From Rhynchonema sp. JSB1_4 (taxonomy: Eukaryota > Nematoda > Chromadorea > Monhysterida > Xyalidae), in assembly GCA_030248065.1 (NCBI GenBank), contig JASAMV010004444.1, forward strand, positions 58,897 to 122,896: a DNA stretch of 64,000 nucleotides, read 5' to 3'. This document shows positions 1 to 10,796 of this stretch, in pieces. Position 1 is the stretch's first letter, and each line of letters opens with the position of its first letter. Under the pieces are notes generated by a model, which had not been told where the DNA came from, ran no database searches, and worked only from the letters and a program-made list of their open reading frames with translations. The translations under genes were made by a program, and so were the position numbers.

Positions 1-3000
1 CCGAGGTTTAGGTAGCATTCCGTATACATAGCTGTGTAAGAAAATTTAGAAAACGAATCTACACTACCAAACTTTGGCACAGAGTGAAATGCCGGATACG
101 GTCAATTTAGGAAGTCGCCGTGTGTCCGTTTATTTGAAAATTCGCGCCTTATTGAGTTAACTTTTTTGCCATACGTTGTTGCAAGCGCCCTGTTTGTTGG
201 GGGTGTCGGTGCGAATGCTTCACGCTCGCAATTGCTTTATGCCCGATAAGGACAAATCCCCACGCCTATGCAAGTTATGTCATACCAGCGAAATATTGTG
301 GCAGGGCTTATGTAGATGTTTGGATAAAGTTTGATTACACACTACGCTATGGACGTACATATACAAAAAGCCCTTGACTTTTTAAAAGCATTATAAAGCA
401 TGAGGAAAATAAGCAAGAAGCGGAGACTTATTTAGGAAGCCCAGTGTCCAGATAGCCATGGGACTGGATCTACGGTTTCTCAACACAGGAGGAAATTTAT
501 CAGCCTAGTCTCACTGATAAATGTCTAGCTTTCTTTGCAAAATCTAACTAAAAAAAGCTTTTACTCGGATGCCTTTCGGACAAGCTGATTTGAAACTACT
601 TAATCTCAGCAAGCAAATGCATGCAATGATGCATGGTCAAAACAAACCACTCTATACAAACAGTAATATGTGAGTCCAGTTAAGCGGACACATAAAATTT
701 CCGATAAGAAAAGCTGTCACGGCCGCACACGGCTTGCCAGCGATGATTTTGGTAGGCAGAAATGCTCCCAAACGAGTCTTTTAGTCAAAGTTACTGGCAA
801 AAGACCCCACATGTTTGCGGGCATTTGAGTGCCAACACGCCCGATTCGTTAAGTTTTGGTTGCGACACAGCACGAGAAGCGACCATCATGTGACTTTGGG
901 TCATAAAACATTTGGGTTGAAAGAATCCTCCGTGTTTGTACTTGAAAGGAGGGAGGGCAACAGCACAGTAGCGTTTTCCGGGCAAAAAATGTCGAGGGCA
1001 CACTGTGCTGAGATACATTATTGCACACACTTGCAGCAAGCGATAAATCAAGTGGAACTGTATTATTTATGCATGACTGTAGGCCGAGGCAACATCGCCG
1101 CACAGAACTCAGGCTACTGTATTTATCATAAAATAATCAAATTGCTGCCACCTACATTATGTACATGTAGGTAGTAATGTTTAGATCAGGAGGAAAACGA
1201 GGCAATGAAAAATCAGCGCGAAATAAATAGGGGACAAACTAAGCGATGATTCATTCGGTAATTGCACCCCAATTATGGCTGGAAATATCCAGCTTTGTGA
1301 GCGCATCCGATGATGAGGACACAGTTTAGTTCACATTGCAACGTACTGTATGGATGTGGGCTCAGCATGTCAAACTGGTAGCCAGCCATGCAAACACTTT
1401 TTTAATCGATTAATCTTCCATCCGTGGCGTCAGTAATCCTCTGAGCTTTGCAGTGCATTTAGTTCATCACAGCGTAGGTGTTTGTCAGTCTGCTAAGCAC
1501 CCATAATGCCAATTACGCCCAATTTAATGTTATGTTCCCCACAGTGCAGAATGCATTGGTAATCTTGCATTTACTGGATTGGAAACCAAACACTATAGCG
1601 CGGACATTGACATTCACAGAAAAGCTAGAATGGACATCTCTCAAATATACATACATACATTGTACCTATGTATGTATGTATACTGTCAAGTAATACTTCC
1701 AACAAGAAAACTGTATCTTGCTCGCAATCGCGCATGCGGGTACGCTGCGGAATGAAATTTTTCGCAGACCTAGAAGGCCAAGCCATCCATACAAGTCGTG
1801 TGCTAGTTTGGACTTTTCAAGTTGATTCTTGCCAAAATGGCGTGAGTTTTCATTTTTTTACTCGCCCAATATATGGAATGATGCATGATGTCGCTTAACA
1901 CTACCGTGCCAGCTCCGTTGCTGATCTCCAAGCAAGCAAGCGACCAGTGGCAAATTGTTTTACTCTACCACAGTTGGTTACTGTCACTGCGAGTCTGGGC
2001 GGGCCGCTGTGCCCAACACACAACGACTGTCGGCCACTGCGGCTGGCGTCACTGGACTACCACACACAAAACCACTACGCCTACTGCACGGCAGTCCAGT
2101 ACAGTAGCAGGGCAGGAGGCAGTTGCCCAGTGGGATGCAGTCGGCCATTACTTGATGTAGCGGTCTGGTGGAATCGCAGAAGACCAGGGAGTCAAGCGTG
2201 ATTGATCAAACAAAAATCGTGCAACTGGTTGGTTATGTAACTGGCTACATTTGTATGCATTTTAGAGGTTATTTCCAAAATACATACAGTACATTCCAAA
2301 ATATACATACATCCAAGGTACCACGGAAATGTACTTTTAGTCCGGAAAGCCATGGTTGATTAGTTAATGTACCATGTCTCCTTAACGCGATTAAAGATCA
2401 TTGCTATACATATGTACATCACGTGTAAACACGGTGCTTTGCATCCACCGTACATTCTCAAACCTCACCCTCTAGTTGATTGAAGCTCACCCACTAATTT
2501 AAGCCCACCGTCTAGTTGAAGTCCATCTGGTGGAAATGCAATAATGAAGACAAATGACCCTCGGGTTAAAACATTTTCGTCCTTTTTTGACGAAAGATGA
2601 TCGTGGTGCAACAACATTTAGCACAAATTTTATTCAGTTGAAGGCAGAAAATTATGGCATCTTCGCTAATACCGACGCATGGTGATAGTTCCTCATGCCC
2701 GGCGCAAACGGGCCTCAATAAATAGAAGCCCCCCTCTAATGGAAGCTCACCCCTCAGGTGGTGCTGAAAAATAGAATCCCTGGGCTTCAATTAAAGAAAA
2801 TAGTACGGTAGGTAATAGTAATTAAAATTGAGGACAAACACGGCTCGTGGATTGGACACGCTGTCGACGTGCGGTGTGCGAGATGTGATTACCGAAAAGT
2901 TATTAACGGTGTGACTAATTGGCATATGATAAATGAATAATCTAGCAATGCACCTCAGCGAACTTCAGTTTTCACTGCAAAAAAACAGTGTCTAATCAAC

Positions 3001-3163
3001 ACACAGTTCGCACCCCGTAATGAGATTCGGCTTGTTGTTCCGGCCCTGACTCATGAGTCAGGAATACCTTCAGAAACAATGCCAATGACATTTACAATAT
3101 ATCGGATGAGTTGGGTCACTTGAAAGACCACCAAGCCGTTGGGGTTAGAAAGCATAGGTATAG
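1..3163. other. Intergenic, no gene seen
   Basis: I find no convincing exon on either strand; open frames here are short and lack family features. The stretch holds short TACATA/GTATGT tracts (for example 1650-1683 and 2280-2312), one copy of a dispersed repeat at 1711-1926, and a GC-rich patch around 2000-2130 whose phrases (CCACACACAAAA, CAGTCCAG) recur in the 57971-58198 element. Promoters or small RNA genes cannot be excluded by eye. Confidence 0.6.
1711..1926 (+). repeat. Dispersed repeat, copy A
   Basis: About 215 bp starting CTGTATCTTGC and running past GTCGCTTAACACTACCGTGCC matches 6438-6646 over its whole length with many substitutions and small gaps. Both copies share a GAATGAAATTTT block, an AATGGCGTGAGTTT block and a GATGTCGCTTA / TATGTCGCTTA block. 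The family is unknown to me; no terminal repeat or open frame is shared. Confidence 0.75.
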
Positions 3164-3727
3164 ACAAGAAAGAAAAATGCCCCAAGGGGCATAAAAGAAA
3201 TATGGTTCCCTGGCTGACTGGCATAAAAGAACGATACTAGCTTGCACCACTTTGTTGATGTTTCATGAGGCACTGGAATAAACGTAACTGTGTTCTGAGC
3301 TGTTTGATGCCGAACAGTAGATATTGAACCATATTCCCGGCGCGTGCTGTTTTGAAACCAGAGACACAGGGCATGGAGATATTGAAAGAGTGCAATATTC
3401 TCTTTACTCCTCTCCTTGTTGAATCATCGTGCTTAACCGAAGACTGCACAGTTACCATCGTGAGGTTGAAAAGAAGAAACAGTTGCCTGAATATGTAGAT
3501 TTTCACGAAAGTTTCGCTATCGGCTGGGTGTTGGTTCAAAAGAGTTAGCGCCGGGAATATGGTTCAATATCTACTGTTCGGCATCAAACAGCTCAGAACA
3601 CAGTTACGTTTATTCCAGTGCCTAATGAAACATCAGCAAAGTGGTGCAAGCTAGTATCGTTCTTTTATGCCAGTCAGCCAGGGAACCATATTTCTTTTAT
3701 GCCCCTTGGTGCATTTTTCTTTCTTGT
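3164..3727. mobile_element. 564-bp inverted-repeat element with 180-bp arms
   Basis: The left arm (3164-3343) and right arm (3548-3727) are reverse complements over 180 bp with about three mismatches, separated by a 204-bp centre. The match stops sharply at both ends, which argues for a discrete element such as a MITE or foldback transposon. No transposase frame is present, so it would be non-autonomous. I see no clear target duplication. The low arm divergence suggests recent insertion or gene conversion between the arms. Confidence 0.85.
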
Positions 3728-3879
3728 GTCGTTCTTTTATATCGCGCAAGCGCCAAACAGAGAACCCGGGATAAATCAGCCACAGAAAGTTTTCAGTTCC
3801 GGCAAGCAATGGTTCTAACTAAGAAAATGTCGACCATCAGACTTTTCTCAAGTTATCAACGCACATGAGGTGTGGGGGT

Positions 3880-4394
3880 CAGGGTTGGGCAAAAAACGTT
3901 TTTTTTTAAAAATCGTTTTTTTTTAAAAAACGTTTTTTTTTAAAAAAAACGTTTTTTTTAAAACGCCCAGATGACCAAAATATGCCCCCAAAAAAATTGA
4001 AAAACGCTCATGTTGGGAAGAAAACGTGGTTAAATGAAGTAATTCTATGTGTTCGGAGGCAAAATAAACGGGTTTCAACCCTTTTCTAGCGAGTTGTTAA
4101 GATCCCATATCAGACCCGCATCGTGGGACCAACTTTGGCCGGGGTCATCACTGAAAGTCAAACTCCGTATATCGACGTATCTCGACAAAGTAAAAATTGG
4201 TCGAAAATTTTTTGAAAAAAATGGGACAAAAAATTGATTTTCCTTGATAATCAGGGTACTTTCCCTGAAAAATCAGGGAAAATCAAGGAAATTCAGGGTT
4301 TAAAAAAACGAAAAACGACCCAGGCGTTTTTTTTTGAAAAAAAACGTCGTTTTTTTTAAGAAAAAACGCCGTCGATTTTTTTTGCCCAACCCTG
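3880..4394. mobile_element. hAT-like MITE with perfect 8-bp target duplication
   Basis: The element starts CAGGGTTGGGCAAAAAA and ends with the inverted form TTTTTTTGCCCAACCCTG. It is flanked on both sides by the identical octamer GTGGGGGT (3872-3879 and 4395-4402). An 8-bp duplication and a CAGGG... terminus are typical of hAT-superfamily elements. The 515-bp interior is rich in A and T runs, contains subterminal AAAACG motifs and has no transposase frame, so this is a non-autonomous copy. Confidence 0.88.
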
Positions 4395-4406
4395 GTGGGG
4401 GTTAGT

Positions 4407-4973
4407 TTAAAGCGGCCCCGCCGCTATTGTTTTTTTGGTTTTCGACCTCGGTTTTTCCACTTATATCCTTTGTTGGCATCGAGATCAAGAACATTAGTTT
4501 TGACGAACTTCACCAAAATGGCGGTTACCCACCGAAATCGATCCGCCAAAATGCTCTATCTGGAACAAAACTGTCCGATATTCACGCACATTTGCACACG
4601 ATGATCAGGAATGACAAGAGAAATTCAAAATCACTGGGGCGTGATATAGGCGGCGGGTTACGGTAGCCCGATAAAACATTAGCTCTTTTGTAAATAACAA
4701 ATGTTTTGTCAACCTACCGTAACGCGCCGCCTATACCACACCTCTGTGATTTGAATTTTGCTTTGGAAATCCTGATTTCCATGCACACATAGTGCGTCAA
4801 TATTGGGATAGTTTGTTCCCGTGCGGCCATGTCGGTGGATCGACTTCGGTGGATAAACGTCAGTTTGGTGAAGTTCTTGAAGGGTAATGTTCTTCATCCC
4901 AGTGCCAATTAGCGATTAATATAAAAAACCGAGGTCCAAAACCCAAAAAACAATAACGGCAGGCCCGGTTTAA
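4407..4973. mobile_element. TTAA-flanked foldback element
   Basis: Almost the whole element is a diverged hairpin. The left arm (about 4407-4668) pairs with the right arm (about 4712-4973), for example CCGCCGCTATTGTTTTT against the inverse of AAAACAATAACGGCAGG, and GAACTTCACCAAA in both arms. Both ends carry TTAA (4407-4410, 4970-4973) followed by an A(C/G)C(G/T)G(G/C)CC... terminus. The family resembles the element at 42660-43857. It begins only 5 bp after the hAT-like copy's target duplication. TTAA targets are typical of piggyBac-type elements; no transposase is encoded. Confidence 0.75.
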
Positions 4974-5674
4974 GGATGCTGTACTTTTTGGCAGGATATA
5001 TGAATCGGTGGTTATCGTGACATAAGGCCAATTTTGTGTTTCGATTTCACTATAGAGTTCTAACAATCGAGACACGCTTGTGTCAGCGTCTTCACCCACC
5101 ACTGAAGCAAAACCAACGCAGTGCGCCCCCCACGCGCATGTCTATGCTTTTGAGGAACATGGTAACTTGTCAAGTTATTTATTTTTTTTTAATTTACCCC
5201 CAGGTATGTATTTGACACCCTAGGTACCATCATTTATAGCGCACTGATTGCGCATCGTCTCAGAGAATGGCACTTGTTGGTTTAGTACCAAGCAAAGCTG
5301 TGCAATGAACTTCCATGCCCCCTGTCCCTCCAGCTTCAGCAATGAAATAAGTGTCAAACATCAGTCTCCAGATTGCTTTGGTGTTGGCCGCCGCATCTGA
5401 TCTTGGATTCAATGTTACGTAAAAACTACTATTTATTAACTTTCCCACGAAAGCCAAATTATAAATGCGGAAAAAGCTTTGAATGTTAGAGAGCAACAGC
5501 AATTTTAATTAAGAAGTTGATATCTTGTGGGTATTTTATCATGAATGACATCACAGCGCATAGACTGCGAACCGCACCTGTGCTTAATAATTAATCTCAA
5601 ATAAAAACACGAAAAAGCTGAAAAATGTTACCCAGAATTCATTAAAAGTTAGTAAAAAAACAACAAAGTTCGCT

Positions 5675-5747
5675 GCGCGCGTGGATATTTGAACCCGCGA
5701 CCTTTTCGTCTTCAGTGATGCGCGTTAGACCGCTCGGACATAACTGC
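5675..5747 (-). pseudogene. tRNA-like sequence (Phe-like anticodon), probably a relic
   Basis: Read on the minus strand, this has an A-box-like GTCCGAGCGGTCTAACGCG, an anticodon-loop-like ACTGAAGA with GAA at the anticodon position followed by AAAGGTC as in tRNA-Phe, and a B-box-like GGGTTCAAATA. The D-arm looks more like tRNA-Ser/Leu. The two acceptor halves do not pair and the T stem is imperfect. It may be a decayed tRNA gene or the head of a tRNA-derived SINE. Confidence 0.5.
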
Positions 5748-5815
5748 TTCGCCACTTTCCTTCACAAACATTACTATGTACATAACTACGCGTGCATTGC
5801 TGCATTGCCTATTGT

Positions 5816-5900
5816 GCTGGCTGCCTGTGTGTGTGTGTGTGTGCTGGCTGCCTGCCTGTGTGTGTGTGCTGGCTGGCCGGCTGTGTGTTGTGTGTAATAC
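5816..5900 (+). repeat. GCTGGCTGCC / (TG)n low-complexity tract
   Basis: Alternating TG runs are interrupted by repeated GCTGGCTGCCTG phrases. This is a simple-sequence tract with no coding meaning. Confidence 0.8.
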
Positions 5901-6070
5901 ATTGTGCGCTTTATGAATCAGGCAACTACGTAGCGTGCACTAATGCATTGTTGTGTGTGTCTGAGCGTCAATTATGGCTCTTTTTGAGTTGAAAAACATT
6001 TAACCAATTGGAATTAATATATGTTTGACGTAACAACGATTAAAAACACATATCACCGCTGATTTTGGCT

Positions 6071-6375
6071 TTAGAACCATACTTTCTGTACAAAAAGTCA
6101 TGGTCTGGAACCGTTCGTACTAAAAGTTACGAACTCGGCGATAGCACCACCGTGTTTCTCGAGTGCGAAAACCACATAAACAACTTTAATAGTTCTGGTA
6201 ACCCAACTTTTCGGCGAAATTTTACTTCGGGAAGCACACTTTACATACAAAAAGTCGTGGTCATGGTCTGGAACCGGTCTCAGTCGTGGAGTTACGAAGT
6301 CGGCGATAGCACCATCGTGTTTCTCGTGTGCGAAAACCCTATATGCGATATTAACATTTCTGGTGTTCAGTAACA
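6071..6375 (+). repeat. Two-copy direct repeat, about 160-bp period
   Basis: Copy 1 (about 6071-6205) and copy 2 (about 6229-6375) share TACAAAAAGTC, GGTCTGGAACCG, GTTACGAA, TCGGCGATAGCACCA and GTGTTTCTCG in the same order. The copies differ by substitutions and short indels, so the duplication is old. Long frames exist on both strands here because the repeat lacks stops; I do not regard them as genes. Confidence 0.75.
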
Positions 6376-6437
6376 TCTGGGCCCTGACTACTACTTTGTG
6401 GAAAAAAAGGGAAAGAACGTTTTTACAAAAATTTCAA

Positions 6438-6646
6438 CTGTATCTTGCCCGCGATCGCGCGAGTGGGCACGCAGTGGAATGAAATTTTGTGTGGACCTAG
6501 AAGTTCACGCCGTACAAGTTGTGTGCAAGTTTGGGCTTCTCAAGTTAAGTCTTGTGAAAATGGCGTGAGTTTAAATTTTTCAACTCACGCAATATAAGGA
6601 ATGAACCATATGTCGCTTAGCATTACCATGCTAGCTCCGATAGATA
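6438..6646 (+). repeat. Dispersed repeat, copy B
   Basis: This is the second copy of the element described at 1711-1926, in the same orientation, beginning CTGTATCTTGCCCGCGATCG. It follows directly after the two-copy repeat at 6071-6375. Confidence 0.75.
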
Positions 6647-8099
6647 TTCTGCTCGAGAAAGCCCAAAAACCAAGATTCATTATATTGGCGTTGCGAAGCT
6701 CTGTGCGGTGGAAATATGTATATATATGAGCAACGTTTTAGGAGAACCAAAAAGTCACGAGATCACAAACAACCGAACGGTTCATTGTCAGAGTTTGACA
6801 GGTCGCACAGAGCCTGCACAGTCAAACGTTATCAAGCGCGAAAAGAACCCTTGAGGTGATCGATCACACGTCTCTGTGTGTGTGTGTGATTAGGTTTTAC
6901 GTTCCTACACACACGCTTGTGTGGTAAGCGATAAAATGCACTCAGCATTAAATTATTGATCTGAACTACATAGACATTCGATGTTTCCGGGACGTGTACA
7001 TATGAGCAGCCGACAGCAGTTGAAATTGAATGCGTGCTCAACAAAAACAACAAAGCTTTGGTCACACGGCCACGGGCCACTTATCACCTGTTCACGTTGT
7101 TGTTCAAAGAATTCCGATGCTTCACCAGAAAGCAACAATATGTTAGTATGTATATGTACATATCGTAGCTAAATACCTGCATTGTGTTGATACAAGGCGC
7201 ATCTATGGGTTGCTTATAATACGCAAATTTTGTCGAAATTGTTAGCCAGCCTGTCAGCTTCCTGAACTGGAATTTATTGCTGGAAACAGTGTTTGACACA
7301 AAGGGGGCAGCGGCGAAAAAACACAACGATATGGCGAGGCGGAGAAACACTCATCGATCAGCTTCAAAACGTTCGCTGCTCAGAAATTTATGATGTTTCT
7401 GTCCCTGAGCTTACTGACACCACTGGCACCACACGGTTTGTGTGTTGTGAAATATTATTTCGAAGCCCAAGTTTTCATCATTTGGCTCTTGCATGGGTTC
7501 TGACAGAGCGTGACACAGCAGATCGTAATCGTAAACAGTTAAAAACAGCTTGAAGCTCACGATCTTCACGTGTAATACATATACATACATAATGCTACAC
7601 CTACACGGCACCGGTACTTACAGAGGTTATGTCATACTTAAAGATGCATAGAGTCACAGAAGGTGTTGACCAAAACGCAGCAAAATTCGGTCCCCCGTTT
7701 TGCCCTGCCCAACCGGCGGAAAACGTAAAAAAGGTTTATGTTCGCTGATGCAGCTCGTAGTATTGTGTTGTTTACGCCGGCTTTGCGCAACGCGACTGCG
7801 TATACCTACATATATTGGTCGCACAATGACCATATGAGAATCCATCCAAAACCACCTTGATTTTCAGGATTTCACAGATTTCAAATTCAAATTTTATCTG
7901 CACGCTTTCGCAAAGACCTTTACACAAGATCCGGAGAAACCCTAAAAAAGTGAACATGAGTATTAATAAACGAAAATGTGAACATGACGAACAAACGACA
8001 AAGAAAACGTACCGGCGAGATTCAACCAACCAAACTACTGGTAATGAAGAGAACAAACGTAACGAGCAATAAAGTCGGCAACGGATGACGGAATATAGA
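6647..8099. other. Intergenic, no gene seen
   Basis: No exon with family features was found. It contains short (TG)n/(CA)n stretches near 6873-6915 and, at about 7809-7852, one arm of an inverted repeat whose partner lies at about 10922-10968 beyond the retrotransposon. The last 250 bases may include the 3' tail of that retrotransposon. Confidence 0.5.
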
Positions 8100-8137
8100 T
8101 GATTATCTGAAAAGCAGCAACCCAGTGACTGAGGAGA

Positions 8138-9008
8138 TCAGTCAACGACGGCTGAGAATTTTGTTGAAATATGGCGAGAAACTACGTCTCGACCACGTGA
8201 GTTTAGTTTAGATTTAAAGGCCGCAATTGAGGCAGCAGAGACGACGCCCTCTGGTAGCCTGTTCCAGAGGTCCACGACACGATAGGCCCAGTATCCGGAC
8301 AAGTCTGCACCCGCGCCATGGACTCGACACAAACTGTGGGAGTGCCCTCGGGTTGGGCGGCCGGTGTCACGAGATGGAAAGAAGGATTCCTTGGTTACCC
8401 CAGGTATGAGACCATGAACGACTTTGTACATGAGCACAAGATCGTTCACGGTCCGGCGATAAATTAGGGGGTCTAAATTTAGGGCATGCAAACGCTGTTG
8501 GTAAGACAGTGTCTGCATGCCAGGTAAATAGTAGGTGAACCGACGTTGAATTTTTTCAATGTTTTTAGCTAAAGTGACATTTTGAGGGGACCAAATGGAC
8601 ATGGAAAATTCCAGTAAAGGGCGGACATAGGCCAAATAAAGTTTTCGGAGGAAGTCGCGATTTCGACTGTGAAAGTTTCGGCGGATGGTCTTCTCCATTC
8701 TGCTGGCGTCAGCCACAATTTTACCAATATGTGACTCAAACTTTAAGTTTTGTTGGTCTATTAAGACACCCAAGTCCCGGACATGGGGTGGTGAAATAAT
8801 TTGCTCATTCCCACAAAAATAGACAGGGGGGACTTGGGGGCGATTCCCAAGCCTTACTGTGACGCTCTTATGGCTGGCAAGAGCCATGCCATTTGCAGAG
8901 AGCCAACTAATGACCGCATTTATGTCACCCTGGAGGATTTTGTGGTCTGCAGCACTACGGATTTCCCTGTAAATTTTGATGTCATCAGCGTAGAGATACA
9001 GATATGTA
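8138..9008 (-). pseudogene. LINE ORF2 3' part: RT motif C and C-terminal region
   Basis: In the shifted frame the sequence reads LYADDIKIYR and continues through the RT thumb and the C-terminal domain to a stop at 8138. The YADD catalytic pair is intact. The internal Met at 8887 is a frame artefact and not a start. Together with the upstream frame this gives nearly the full RT of a CR1/Jockey-like element. Confidence 0.9.
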
Positions 9009-10796
9009 GGTACCTGGATGTACTACACTGACAACATCATTTATGTAGATGAGAAAAAGGGTCGGGCCGAGAACACTGCCCTGGGCGACCCCGGAGGTGA
9101 CCGGAATCCACCCAGAGACTGCGTCCCCGACCCGAACCCGCTGTGACCGCCCATTTAGGTATGAAGTTACCCAAGTGAGTAAATGGCGGGGGAAACCGTA
9201 GTGCTGCAGTTTTTGCAGCAGCGCAGAGTGGGGGACAGTGTCGAAAGCCTTTTGGCTGTCTAGGTATATGATGTCCACTGCGTTCCCACGCTCCAACGCT
9301 GCTGTCCAGTGCGACATGCAGCACAATAGCTGAGCCTCTACAGAGCGACCAGGGATGAAACCGAATTGGGAGGGAGATAATAAATTATGTTTTTGAAGAT
9401 GGGCCATGACCTTTGAATTGACAAAGGTCTCCAAAAGTTTGCAGGAGGAGGATGTAAGAGAAATGGGGCGATATTTAGTGACATTTTTTGGGAATTTTTC
9501 CTTGGGGATCGGGATCACGTCGGCCAACTTGAAGTCATCAGGAACAACTCCGGTGTGGAGAATTTGGTTAAAAAGGAAAGAGTATTGGTCCACAAGGGTG
9601 ATGCCCAACTTTTTCAAGAAGGCCGAAGGGATCCCGTCAGGACCGGGGGTAGTTTTGGCTGGTAATTTTCGAAAAAATTGAAGGAGAATGGGGGGTGAGC
9701 AGACTATTTCCTCCATGTCCGGGACTGGATGAGCTGCACACAGAGGGGTTGTGCCTGCAATTCCGAAGTTGGAATTGAAGACCGAGGCAAAATATTTGTT
9801 GAAGGCGATGGCCTTGCCCTTGTCCTCCGTGTGCAGCACACCATCGGTGTCAGTTACATCAGGAAGATCAGTCCGAGGGTTGATTTTTCGTCTGATGTAA
9901 CTCCAAAACTTTTTTGGGCTTGGATTCGTGACCAACGACTGTTCCCGCCTACGGACCCAGCCCCGTCTGTGTCGGCGAATGGTGCGAGAGATTTTGCATC
10001 GGGAATAGTAGGTATTGATATTTGGTTCCCGATGCATGCGCGAGCGCAGACGGGACTCCGTTCTACGTAGGCGGGACAGCTGAGGTGACCAATCGGGCAT
10101 ATACCCTGTTGTCGAGGAGACGCGTGAGATGGGGACAAATTCTTTAATGGCCATTTGGCATGCTAATTTGATAGCATCCCAAGTAGAAAGTGGATCAGAA
10201 AATGGGCCATAAAGTATTTCATCCCATGGAATGTTGAGAGAAAGAAAAGCTTCCATTACGTCCCATCTGGCTCGGCCCCAGTTCCGAAAACGGGTGATTT
10301 TACGACATTTTGATGTCGTGTAACTGGTTGTGAGCCAGACGGGACGGTGGTCGCTTTGGACGTCTCCAAGACTTGTGGGCACCTCAATTTGGGTGATTTT
10401 GCTGGCGTCAGTCACAAAAACCAAGTCCAATAAATTTGAGCCACGTGTTGGAGTGTTAACCAATTGAGTGGCGCCAGCAGTTTGAATAGTGTCCAAGAAT
10501 AATTTCTCACTTTGGGAGTGGGCATAAAGGAAAGGCCAATTAATATTTGGAAAATTGAGGTCACCGAGTAGGATACAGGGGTCGCCCAACTCAAAGATTT
10601 TCTCAAAGTGATCAAGAAAATCTTTGAATAGAGCAGAGTTTGAAACAAGGTGATTTGGGGGGCGATAAGTTTCAGTGATAATTAAATTTTGGGCTGGAAG
10701 GGAAATTTGAACAGAAAGGGTTTCGAATGTTTCATTTGTTTTTGAGTCACGCTTAACCACTGCGCTAATTGTATTTCTTACAAAACATTTTCATCT
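8985..10796 (-). pseudogene. LINE ORF2 5' part: partial endonuclease and RT up to motif B
   Basis: This is a continuous frame of about 600 codons. The endonuclease part has lost its N-terminal half; the linker to the RT is rich in Arg. The RT catalytic motif A is intact. The frame runs out just after INDVVSVVHPGTY because of a single-base indel, 5' of the YADD motif. No start methionine belongs to the native protein here, since the element is truncated. Confidence 0.9.

Larger units (their letters stand above)
8100..10796 (-). mobile_element. Non-LTR retrotransposon (CR1/Jockey-like LINE), 5'-truncated
   Basis: The minus strand encodes the end of an AP-endonuclease domain (…YRPPN…, SDHRPVWL) followed by a full reverse transcriptase. 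Motifs include KYRPISLTS, GFIPGRS, motif A with the catalytic Asp (YLDSQKAFDTVPH), motif B (GVAQGSVLGP) and motif C YADD. A C-terminal region with RRFTYYLPG and DLVLMYKVVHGL follows, typical of CR1/RTE/Jockey-type elements. The first frame spans about 8985-10796 (stop upstream near 10795). A one-base frameshift just before YADD moves translation to the frame that ends at 8138. The start of the endonuclease is missing, as in 5'-truncated LINE insertions. The copy is dead, but the low number of lesions suggests it is fairly young. Confidence 0.93.

Noticed and set aside
815..1174. 119-codon plus-strand frame with overlapping minus-strand frames
   Set aside because: Open on both strands, no family motif, no splice or start context; consistent with chance.
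6065..6376. Frames of about 100 codons on both strands
   Set aside because: Explained by the two-copy direct repeat, which happens to lack stops in both directions.
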